This document shows, piece after piece, positions 18,601 through 26,005 of a DNA stretch of 48,100 nt. The stretch comes from Bacteroidales bacterium (GTDB lineage Bacteria; Bacteroidota; Bacteroidia; Bacteroidales; UBA932): NCBI GenBank assembly GCA_016293535.1, contig JAEDEB010000010.1:1-48100 (forward strand), in the 5' to 3' direction. Made by a program: the position numbers and the translations under genes. Each line of letters opens with the position of its first letter. Position 1 is the first letter of the stretch. The notes beneath the pieces are model-generated. The model saw only the letters and a list, made by a program, of their open reading frames with translations, did no database searches and was not told the origin of the DNA.

Positions 18601-19612
18601 ACAGGAGTCCTTCGGAAAGGGTCGCAATCCATACTCCGTCATCGCTGTCGACGAATATCTTGGATATGTCCGTATGGTGGTAAACCTTCTTTCCGTCTGT
18701 GAGCTCAAGATAGGGAAAGTGATATTGTTCAAGCTTGCCGGCGCTGAATGTCGAGACTCCGCTGCGGGCGGTGCCGACCCATAGATTGTCGTTGTTGTCC
18801 AGTGCTATGGTCGTCAGAAGATCCTTGCTGACGAAGGGTATAGTATATACTTCCTCGAAGTTGTCAGCGTGTACGTCATAGCGGAAAAGGGCCTTGTCGA
18901 ACATCAGCCAGATGTCTCCTCCGGAAGTTATGTCCATCTCCATTCTGCTGGCCGGACCCGCAGAACTGCCAAGAGGCACTTTCTTGATGGAGATGAAGTC
19001 CTTGAGCGAAGGGGAATACTCCGCAAGTATCCCGTTGAGCGACAATATCCACATCCTCTTGCCATGCTCCTTCATAACAACCGGCAGTTCCATTTCAGGA
19101 GGGAGCGACAGGCTTTCAGCAGACTGCCTTTCCCTGTCACACACAATCAGCATTCTTCCGTCGGTACAGAGCCACAATCTGCCGTCTGTCCCGATGTTGA
19201 CGGTCTGTATGCCTTCTCCGTCGATTCCCAGCGCCGAGAGCCGGTCTCCGAGGCTGTATTCGAAACTGCGCGAACTGAGGTCGAACAGCCAGGTGTGATC
19301 CCGTGTCGTACACCATATCACGTTCCACAGGGGGTCGTAGCAGGAGAAGTTGAGCCCGCTGTATTCCGTATACGGAATTTCTGAAGCGTCGTATTTGTAG
19401 CTGCTGCAGGATGCTCCGTCGTACAGGTTCAGCATGGAGGATGTCTGGATACACATCAGACCGTCCGGGAGCATGGTCATGTTCCTGACATTGTTGTCGG
19501 GCAGTCCGCTGCCGGTGTCGAGCATTCTGAAAAGATATTCTCCCTTGTCCGTTGCCCCGCTGGCGCAAAGGGGCAGAATCATCATCAATATGGCTGTCAG
19601 GCGTGTCTTCAT
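15614..19612 (-). CDS. Hybrid two-component system sensor/regulator (HTCS)
   Basis: 1332 residues from the ATG at 19612; an upstream in-frame start (19657) would spoil the signal peptide. Order of domains: signal peptide; two seven-bladed periplasmic propellers of the reg_prop type (to about 690); Y_Y_Y domain (about 705-778); one membrane segment (about 784-806); histidine kinase with His842 in ISHELRTP and ATP-binding NNLLSNALKFTP and VSDNGIGIPP motifs; receiver domain with Asp1134 in ICDVMMPNMDGF and the later TKPF lysine; AraC-type DNA-binding domain (about 1237-1332). HTCS proteins bind an oligosaccharide in the periplasm and switch on their PUL. It lies in the middle of the locus, divergent from the GH97 gene, and is the obvious inducer sensor. 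Confidence 0.97.
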   Translation of the reverse strand: MKTRLTAILMMILPLCASGATDKGEYLFRMLDTGSGLPDNNVRNMTMLPDGLMCIQTSSMLNLYDGASCSSYKYDASEIPYTEYSGLNFSCYDPLWNVIWCTTRDHTWLFDLSSRSFEYSLGDRLSALGIDGEGIQTVNIGTDGRLWLCTDGRMLIVCDRERQSAESLSLPPEMELPVVMKEHGKRMWILSLNGILAEYSPSLKDFISIKKVPLGSSAGPASRMEMDITSGGDIWLMFDKALFRYDVHADNFEEVYTIPFVSKDLLTTIALDNNDNLWVGTARSGVSTFSAGKLEQYHFPYLELTDGKKVYHHTDISKIFVDSDDGVWIATLSEGLLYWHRDIFHISTIDNSTISSGSMNDESVKCMALDRDGCILVGTIHGLLRYDPRSGAVSVPYPRLRDELCISLYLDRHDNLWVGTFYNGAYRIGRDGSIRNYRHPDISVDMSYHESRPNLNCVRSFFEDSDGGFWISVYGGAGRFDPSTGNITLLRDSHPELSEHMIIRDICDCGEGRLLMSGDNGRYMYSPSEDKVITDLPGHNSNIQTNQAIFDRADGLLWLATAEGLGVTDLTDGTVQYIDADEGMPEGNIMSIAQDNRGNIWAASFNTVSRIRTSRRDDGTLSFAVSSFTASDGVSSGAFFQKSVLSSPEGKIWFGGAHGICEIDPESLYQEKSALRPRISSIMVGGKPLESGMEKLVLRHDESFLTFGFSNTNYQNPNHTSYLYKLENFDRDWNLLTSTASGKAQYTYLEPGNYRFIVKAANNGSDWGEETGIDITIRPPFYRSIAALCIYTLLGLTFLVLIILSIDRRARRRIRENREMEERKQKEELDQMKFRFFTNISHELRTPLSLILLPLESVMKEMKDTAIMPKLTTMHNNAEQLLSLVNHLLDFRKLEMGGERLDLTLGNISEFVASIRESFSDAAQKKGIQLTLEDETVNPIMAFDSTQMQKMINNLLSNALKFTPDGGLIHIRLSQDELKRMVLEVSDNGIGIPPEEQEHVFDRFYRSSNTELRAGSGIGLSLVKQYAEMHSGSVSVSSEVGKGSTFTLVIPTDLKVEEEVKRQPEEERVENCNEAGTAGDGAGRKQIMVVDDNRDFREYLVGELSSEYEVLSASDGAICLEKLKSCDPEVIICDVMMPNMDGFEVTKAIKSNIETSHIPVILLSARTSEDIRLEGYETGADAYLTKPFKLDILQARIRNLIEERRRRIASFSREEEIKPSDVTITTIDQKLMTRIMESVEKNMDNAEYSVEELSSDVGMHRMNLYRKIQSLAGMTPSEFIRAMRLKRAAQLLRDDPNLSVSEVSDMVGFNTQKYFTKYFKEMFGVTPSQFRG

Positions 19613-19722
19613 GCGGTTTTTCAAAACAGACCATAAATTTAGTAATATTCGGGCCATTTACGTTGAGTGTTCCGGCCCATTTGTCCGTTATATTAGGTGA
19701 ATGCTTGAAAATCCTGAAAGAA

Positions 19723-21645
19723 ATGAAGCGGAATATTTTGCTCCTCCTGCTGCTTGCCCTTCCGATGGTGGCGCAGGCTCAGAGTTTCAAACTCGAATCG
19801 CCTGACGGACGTCAGGTGGCCGTCATATCTGCCGAATGCATTGACGGAAAGATGTCAATATCCTATCAGACAAGCTATTGCGGAAGGCCGGTGGTCCTCC
19901 CGTCGGCACTCGATGTCAGTTTCGACAACCACGTCTGGGAGAATGCACTGGCAAAGAAGGTCGAAAGGACGGAAAAATGGTTCGACAATCTGGTGCTTGA
20001 TTCCACCGAGACTTTCAGCCGGGATACGGTATGGCACAACCCGTATGGGGAAAGGTCTACCGTCAGGGATGCCTATAACGGACTTCTGCTTCATTTCGTG
20101 AAGAAGGATGCTTCAAAATACCGTCTGGATATAGAACTGAGGGCCTACGACGAGGGCATTGCCCTGCGCTACGTACTCCCTATGCATCCGGATGCAATCT
20201 ATCACAGGGTACTTGCGGAGAACACGGAGTTCTGTTTTCCGGAGGGGACCATGGCCTGGCATGCCGCCTGGGCCCAGGCGAGCCACAATCTGCTTCCCCT
20301 GAAGGACTGGACTGAAGAGGCTGAGAGACCGCTTACCCTGCGGCTGGCGGAAGACCTCTATGCCGCAATTGGCGAGGCCGCCCAGGTGGATTTTCCGCGT
20401 GGAAAGTTCAAACTCTCCGATACAAAGGAAAATACTGTTGTCACTGCTCTCAATGACAATGCCACCGACCTTGTGACCCCTTATTCATTCCCATGGAGGG
20501 TGATTATGGCAAGCGACAGGCTCGGAGCCCTGCTTGAGAACAATTACATATATCTGAACCTCAACGAGGCTTCGGAGATAGAGGATGAGAGCTGGATCCG
20601 TCCGGGCAAGATAATGCGGGAGACCACACTTACAACCGAGAATTCCATAAAGTGCATAGATTTCTGCGCCAGACATGGCATGGACTACATCCTGTACGAC
20701 TGGAAATGGTATGGGCCTTCCTTCGATTTCAATTCCGATGCCCGCGAGGTCGTGGCTCCGATCGACATGAAGCAGGTTGTGGAATACGGGAAATCCAAGG
20801 GCATAGGAGTATGGGTATATGTCAACCAGCACGCGCTCCAGAAGCAGGCCGCGGAAATCTTCCCCGTGTATAAGGAGTGGGGCCTTGCCGGTGTCAAGTT
20901 CGGCTTCGTGCAGTTCACGTCCCAGCATTGGGCTGACTGGGTCCATTCCCTCGTGCGCCTTGCAGCCGACAACAATCTGATGGTTAACATACACGACGAG
21001 TACCGCCCGGTAGGGTATTCGAGGACTTATCCCAACCTGCTGACCCAGGAGGGCATAAAGGGCAACGAAGAGTTTACTCTGGCGGGTCAGAACACCATTC
21101 TTCCCTTTACAAGGATGATTTGCGGAGCGGCCGACTACACTGTCTGCTACTTCGACCCGCGAATCAAGAATACCCATGCCCATCAGCTGACCTTTCCTGT
21201 GATGTTCTTCTCCCCATTGCAGACTCTTTACTGGTATGATACTCCGGCAAGAATTCGTGAGGTGCCTGAGCTTGAGTTCTTTGACAATGTTCCTACCGTC
21301 TGGGACGAGACCAGGGTGGTGGATGATGCCATAGGGGAGCACGTCGTGATAGCCCGCCGCAGCGGAGATCAGTGGTTTGCAGGGGCCATTACAAACGAAG
21401 AGGGCCGCGTATTGCCGGTCGCAACTGACTTCCTTGAAAGCGGCAGGGATTATGTGCTCAGAGCCTATACTGACGATCCTTCTTCCGACTCTCCGACCAA
21501 GGTGAAGTGTAGCCGCTGGATAGTCCGCGGAGGCCAAACCCTGAGCTTCAATCTGCTTCCGAAGGGAGGCGCTGCAATGCATTTCATACCTGCAACGAAG
21601 TCCGACCTGAAGCAATGTCGCAAATTGAGGAACACCCAGCTGTAA
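19723..21645 (+). CDS. GH97 family glycoside hydrolase
   Basis: 640 residues from ATG 19723, with signal peptide (LLLLALPMVAQAQ). GH97 is recognised by the N-terminal beta-sandwich starting SFKLESPDGRQVAVI, the barrel segments MDYILYDWKWYGP, AGVKFGFVQ and NIHDEYRPVGYSRTYPNLLTQEG, and the C-terminal beta domain. GH97 enzymes remove alpha-glucose or alpha-galactose. In retaining members the nucleophile is an Asp in the strand that here reads VKFGF (Gly394), so this one looks more like the inverting SusB type; that assignment is from memory of the family and not certain. A predicted periplasmic enzyme, first of a four-gene plus-strand run divergent from the regulator. Confidence 0.92.
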   Translation: MKRNILLLLLLALPMVAQAQSFKLESPDGRQVAVISAECIDGKMSISYQTSYCGRPVVLPSALDVSFDNHVWENALAKKVERTEKWFDNLVLDSTETFSRDTVWHNPYGERSTVRDAYNGLLLHFVKKDASKYRLDIELRAYDEGIALRYVLPMHPDAIYHRVLAENTEFCFPEGTMAWHAAWAQASHNLLPLKDWTEEAERPLTLRLAEDLYAAIGEAAQVDFPRGKFKLSDTKENTVVTALNDNATDLVTPYSFPWRVIMASDRLGALLENNYIYLNLNEASEIEDESWIRPGKIMRETTLTTENSIKCIDFCARHGMDYILYDWKWYGPSFDFNSDAREVVAPIDMKQVVEYGKSKGIGVWVYVNQHALQKQAAEIFPVYKEWGLAGVKFGFVQFTSQHWADWVHSLVRLAADNNLMVNIHDEYRPVGYSRTYPNLLTQEGIKGNEEFTLAGQNTILPFTRMICGAADYTVCYFDPRIKNTHAHQLTFPVMFFSPLQTLYWYDTPARIREVPELEFFDNVPTVWDETRVVDDAIGEHVVIARRSGDQWFAGAITNEEGRVLPVATDFLESGRDYVLRAYTDDPSSDSPTKVKCSRWIVRGGQTLSFNLLPKGGAAMHFIPATKSDLKQCRKLRNTQL

Positions 21646-21691
21646 CGGATTGCTTTCCCCGACCGGGACGTAGATTTATGATTTCAGGATA

Positions 21692-23602
21692 ATGAAGAAT
21701 TTTTTGTCAATACCATTTCTGCTGCTGCTTTTTTCCACGGGTGCGTGGTCTCAGTCCATCTATCCCGGTCAGTTCGAAGGCCGGGTGAAATCCGCCGTGC
21801 CTACGCTTGCGAAAGCCTTCGACCTAAAGGACATAAGACTGACAGACAGTCGGTTCCGCGAGAATATGAAGCGTGACTCCGTCTGGCTGATGTCAGTGTC
21901 TGCAGACCGTCTTCTCCACAGTTTCCGGACTTCTGCAGGAGTCTGGGCCGGACTCGAGGGAGGATATATGACCGTCAGGAAACTGGGCGGCTGGGAATCC
22001 CTCGACTGTGAACTTCGCGGACATACGACTGGCCATATTCTCTCCGCTTCCGCCCTGATGTATGCAGCCACCGGGAGCGAATGTTTCAAAATGAAGGGTG
22101 ACAGCCTTGTCACGGGACTCAGGGCAGTGCAGGAAGCTTACGGGAACGGATACCTCAGCGCTTTCCCCGAGGGCCTCATCGACAGGAACCTGAAAGGACA
22201 GAGGGTCTGGGCGCCGTGGTATACCCTTCACAAAATCATGGCCGGTCTCATCGACCAGTATCTTCTTGCCGGCAACGATGAAGCTCTGAAGGCGGCTGTT
22301 TCGATGGCAGACTGGGCATACGAAAAACTTAACGGTCTGAGTGAAGATACCCGCAGACTTATGCTCCGGAATGAGTTCGGCGGAATGCCCGAGGCATTCT
22401 GGAATCTGTACTCCATCACTTCAGAAGAGCGTTACCGCTTCCTTGCCGAGTGGTTCTTTCACAACGATGTCATAGAGCCGCTCCGCGAAGGACGCGAGGA
22501 TTTCGGTACAAAGCATACCAATACGTTTATACCCAAGGTGATAGCCCAGGCAAGGGAATATGAGATAACCGGTTCGGCCAGCTCCAGGAAAGTGGCTGAA
22601 TTCTTCTGGCAGCGTGTGGTCGAAGGCCATACTTTCGCCCCCGGCTGCTGCAGTGACAAGGAACACTTTTTCCCCGCAGAAACGATGGCCTCGCATATTT
22701 CCGGCTACACAGGCGAGACCTGTTGTACCTATAATATGCTGAAACTCACGAGGCACTTGTTCTGCTGGAATCCCTCGAACGAAGTGGCGGAATACTATGA
22801 GCGCGCCCTTTACAATCACATTCTCGGTCAGCAGGATCCGCAGACAGGCATGGTGTCGTATTTCCTGCCCCTTGCATCCGGTTCCCACAAGGTCTACAGC
22901 ACTCCGGAGAATTCCTTCTGGTGCTGCGTCGGAAGCGGTTTCGAGAGCCATGCAAAGTATGCGGAATCAATTTATTATCACAACGGGGACTCGCTCTACG
23001 TTAACCTTCTGATACCATCCGTGCTCGACTGGAAGGACAAGGGGCTTACCCTTGTGCAGGCAACATCGTTTCCCGAATCGGATATTTCCCGGCTTGAAAT
23101 ACATTGCGACAATCCCGTCGAGGCTTCCATTCTCGTACGTTGTCCGCAATGGTGCAGCGTGCCATCCATCCGGGTAAATGGCCGGCGGATCGGATGCAGG
23201 AGCGGAGAATACGTGTCCATCAGGAGAAAATGGAAAGATGAGGACACGATAGAACTGTGCTTCCCAATGAGCTTACGTCTCGAGACCATGGATTCGGATC
23301 CGTCCAAGGCGGCCATCTTCTACGGTCCCCTGCTTATGGCGGCGAGACTTGGCACAGATGGATTTGCCGGATGTCAGCCGGATTCGGATCCACGCGAGTA
23401 CAACGACTATTACAAATATGATTACCGCATACCCGAGGGAATTGACGACAGTCTGAGCCGTGGGGATTTCGATGCCATACGCAGAATCTCTGCACTTGAT
23501 TTCGAACTGCCGTCCGGACTGGTGCTGTCTCCTTTGTATGATATCCACCGGGAGAGGCACATTGTTTATTGGAACCTTGTTCCCACTTCGCCATTGAATT
23601 GA
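21692..23602 (+). CDS. GH127/GH146-type beta-L-arabinofuranosidase (DUF1680)
   Basis: 636 residues with signal peptide (TGAWSQ). The alpha/alpha barrel of DUF1680 enzymes is evident from LRGHTTGHILSASALMY, QRVWAPWYTLHKIMAGLIDQY and GETCCTYNMLKLTRHLF. The unusual Zn-Cys catalytic centre known from Bifidobacterium HypBA1 appears complete: Glu330, Cys344, Cys411 and Cys412 (in FWCCVGSGFE), with Glu342 as likely acid/base. These enzymes use Cys as nucleophile and release beta-L-arabinofuranose, for example from pectin side chains or extensin-type glycans. GH127 and GH146 cannot be separated by eye. Starts 46 bases after the GH97 gene and ends 7 bases before the next. Confidence 0.9.
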   Translation: MKNFLSIPFLLLLFSTGAWSQSIYPGQFEGRVKSAVPTLAKAFDLKDIRLTDSRFRENMKRDSVWLMSVSADRLLHSFRTSAGVWAGLEGGYMTVRKLGGWESLDCELRGHTTGHILSASALMYAATGSECFKMKGDSLVTGLRAVQEAYGNGYLSAFPEGLIDRNLKGQRVWAPWYTLHKIMAGLIDQYLLAGNDEALKAAVSMADWAYEKLNGLSEDTRRLMLRNEFGGMPEAFWNLYSITSEERYRFLAEWFFHNDVIEPLREGREDFGTKHTNTFIPKVIAQAREYEITGSASSRKVAEFFWQRVVEGHTFAPGCCSDKEHFFPAETMASHISGYTGETCCTYNMLKLTRHLFCWNPSNEVAEYYERALYNHILGQQDPQTGMVSYFLPLASGSHKVYSTPENSFWCCVGSGFESHAKYAESIYYHNGDSLYVNLLIPSVLDWKDKGLTLVQATSFPESDISRLEIHCDNPVEASILVRCPQWCSVPSIRVNGRRIGCRSGEYVSIRRKWKDEDTIELCFPMSLRLETMDSDPSKAAIFYGPLLMAARLGTDGFAGCQPDSDPREYNDYYKYDYRIPEGIDDSLSRGDFDAIRRISALDFELPSGLVLSPLYDIHRERHIVYWNLVPTSPLN

Positions 23603-23609
23603 TTTTGAT

Positions 23610-25982
23610 ATGATTATGAATTTAAGATACGCATTGACAACGGCGGCATTGCTGATGGCTGTCGCTTCATCCGGCATTACGGCATCAGCCCTGGACGGCC
23701 GGATAGATATTCCCCTCTTGCCTGAAGATTACCCGAGGATGACTGTAGGAATGGATTCGCCTGAGCAGGTCGCGTCGGTTTCATCCTCCTGTCACCGCAA
23801 GGTGGACACTTATGTACTCAGGCATGTGGATGACCCGGAGTGGATTGTGAGCCGTCTTCAGATGTATTGGGACAGTCACGCAGATGTGATATGCATAAAA
23901 AGCGAGAAGCTCGATCACGTGGAGGGCAGAGCTCCTGTGCCGACGGTGCGGTATCCTGCCACCCGTGGCACTCAGACGGACTATTCCCGTCCTTCGCTGG
24001 AGGATACTCCACCGTATCAGGATTCCCTCGGAATGTGGATGAAGAACAAGATCACGGGAGAGATGGAATGGGCCGACCCACGCGAGACGGGATGCAATGT
24101 AGGGGCCATGAACATGACCGTGCTCAATCTGGCCCGTGATGCCGCCTACCTGTGGTGGGCTGAGGGTGACGGGCGTTACGCGAAGTTCGCAGCGGACATC
24201 TTCGATACATATATGACAGGTTTGTACTACAGGAAAGCCCCTGTGGACCTTGACCATACCCATCAGCAGACCCTTGTGGGACTCACTTCGTTCGAGGTCA
24301 TACACGAGGATGCCGTACTCCCGACCACGGCCTGCTACGATTTCCTCCACACTTACCTCGAGAAGACCAGGCCGGAGAAAATTGCAATCTACGACCAAGC
24401 CTTCCGCAACTGGGCCGATGTCATAATCGCCGGAGGAGTTCCGCAGAACAACTGGAACCTTATCCAGGCCCGTTTCGTGGCCAATATTGCCATGGTTCTT
24501 CCGGAGAATCCGGCCTTCGGGGACGGACGCGGACGCTCGTGGTATCTCAATGAGATATTGAACAATTCCAGCATACGCCAATGGTCGATAGGTAAAATGA
24601 TCGACTATGGCTTCGACAAGAAAACCGCTCTTTGGAAAGAGTCCCCGGGATATTCGACCATGGTACTCGGAGAATTCGATGAGCTGGCAGACCTTCTGTT
24701 CAGGGTAGCGGGCATTGACCTGGTCAAGGAATATCCCATTCTCGACAGGGCGGTGAAGGCTCTTCCTCAGTATCTGCTGCCTTCTGGACTTTCGGTATGC
24801 TGGGGTGACGGCCATTATTCGAAACCCGCCTACAGGTTCAAGCGTCTGGAAGCCGTGCCTTACGAAAGATATTCGGAATATCAGTCTCCAGTATTCTGGT
24901 CCGAGGGTGTGAGCTGGTTTGCCTCGCGAAACGGATCGGACGCCCGGGATGCCCTTATGATGAGCGTGTGCGGCTCTCAGGGAAACCATATGCATGCGAA
25001 CGGAATCTCCATGGAACTGTACGGAAAGGGCTATGTGATGGCTCCGGATCTCGGAAGGGGAAGCGGATACACCACTCCTGACTATCTTGAGTTCTACTCC
25101 CAGTTCCCTGCACACAATACGGTGTGCGTCGACGGAGTCTCCTCCTACCCCGTGATGGAGTCTCACCATCCGATAACACTTGTGGACTGCTATCCTCAGC
25201 CATCCGCCGCAGGCGAGGGCTTTCCCGGGGAAAGCGCTGGCGGAATCAGTTACGGTATCTTCAGTTTCATCGAGCCTGAAACGCAGTCCGACCAGTTGCG
25301 CCAGCTAGTCATGGTGAACACACGCCCGGGCGCGGGTTACTATGTGGACATTTTCCGTTCCCGCCGCAAGGATGGCAAGGATAAATTCCACGATTACTTC
25401 TACCATAACATAGGTCAGGAATTTTCGCTGAACGTCCCGTTGGAGCCTACTGACGAACTTGCCTTTGCCGGAGCTCATCTGTATGCGTACTCATATCTCT
25501 GGGACAAGTCCTGCTGCCGCACGGCGTCAGATATTTCAGGCGTTTTTACGATGCATTGCAAAGACGGCTCGAAGGCGGGAATGAAGATGTGGATGAAGGG
25601 TTCTCCGGACAGGACGGTATTCAGGGCCTCTTCACCTGCAATCGATGCCCTTACGCGCACGCCTATGCCGTACGATGTTAAGAATTCCCCGGCCCTGACA
25701 TTTGTCGCCCGTCAGGACGGTGAGGCATGGACACGGCCGTTCGTTGCTGTCTATCAGCCTTTTGCTGACGGCGATTCCCTGTCCATAGAGAAGGTGGAGT
25801 ATTTCGGCGAGGGCTATGCAGGAATCAGGGTCGTATTCTCGGACGGCAGCGTTGATTACATATTCTCTTCGGATATGGTCAGGAAGATGAAATATGACGG
25901 AATCCGCACGAAGGCTTCCCTTTATGTCGTCTCCTGCGGACAGACAGCAGCCTCGCTGTCCGGTGTCGGGGGTAAGAATTGA
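23610..25982 (+). CDS. Heparinase II/III-like family protein (putative exo-lyase)
   Basis: 790 residues from ATG 23610; ATG 23616 is equally possible. Signal peptide ends ITASA; no lipobox. The N-terminal alpha/alpha-toroid (about 60-430) is followed by the heparinase II/III beta-sandwich, marked by GNHMHANGISMELYGKGYV and FYSQFPAHNTVCVDG. In this superfamily (PL12, PL15, PL17, PL21 and others) a Tyr and His carry out beta-elimination next to uronic acid. Substrates range from heparin to alginate and other uronans. In this locus, without sulfatases, a neutral uronate-bearing plant glycan is more likely than a glycosaminoglycan. Probably periplasmic, working on oligosaccharides supplied by SusC and followed by the GH88 enzyme directly downstream. 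Confidence 0.85.
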   Translation: MIMNLRYALTTAALLMAVASSGITASALDGRIDIPLLPEDYPRMTVGMDSPEQVASVSSSCHRKVDTYVLRHVDDPEWIVSRLQMYWDSHADVICIKSEKLDHVEGRAPVPTVRYPATRGTQTDYSRPSLEDTPPYQDSLGMWMKNKITGEMEWADPRETGCNVGAMNMTVLNLARDAAYLWWAEGDGRYAKFAADIFDTYMTGLYYRKAPVDLDHTHQQTLVGLTSFEVIHEDAVLPTTACYDFLHTYLEKTRPEKIAIYDQAFRNWADVIIAGGVPQNNWNLIQARFVANIAMVLPENPAFGDGRGRSWYLNEILNNSSIRQWSIGKMIDYGFDKKTALWKESPGYSTMVLGEFDELADLLFRVAGIDLVKEYPILDRAVKALPQYLLPSGLSVCWGDGHYSKPAYRFKRLEAVPYERYSEYQSPVFWSEGVSWFASRNGSDARDALMMSVCGSQGNHMHANGISMELYGKGYVMAPDLGRGSGYTTPDYLEFYSQFPAHNTVCVDGVSSYPVMESHHPITLVDCYPQPSAAGEGFPGESAGGISYGIFSFIEPETQSDQLRQLVMVNTRPGAGYYVDIFRSRRKDGKDKFHDYFYHNIGQEFSLNVPLEPTDELAFAGAHLYAYSYLWDKSCCRTASDISGVFTMHCKDGSKAGMKMWMKGSPDRTVFRASSPAIDALTRTPMPYDVKNSPALTFVARQDGEAWTRPFVAVYQPFADGDSLSIEKVEYFGEGYAGIRVVFSDGSVDYIFSSDMVRKMKYDGIRTKASLYVVSCGQTAASLSGVGGKN

Positions 25983-26005
25983 ATGGAAAAATTTAAACTG
26001 TGATA

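Noticed and set aside
19613..19722. GGGCC/GGCCC inverted repeat between the HTCS and GH97 genes as an HTCS binding site
   Set aside because: Five-base arms in a short region are expected by chance; no promoter boxes could be matched to it.
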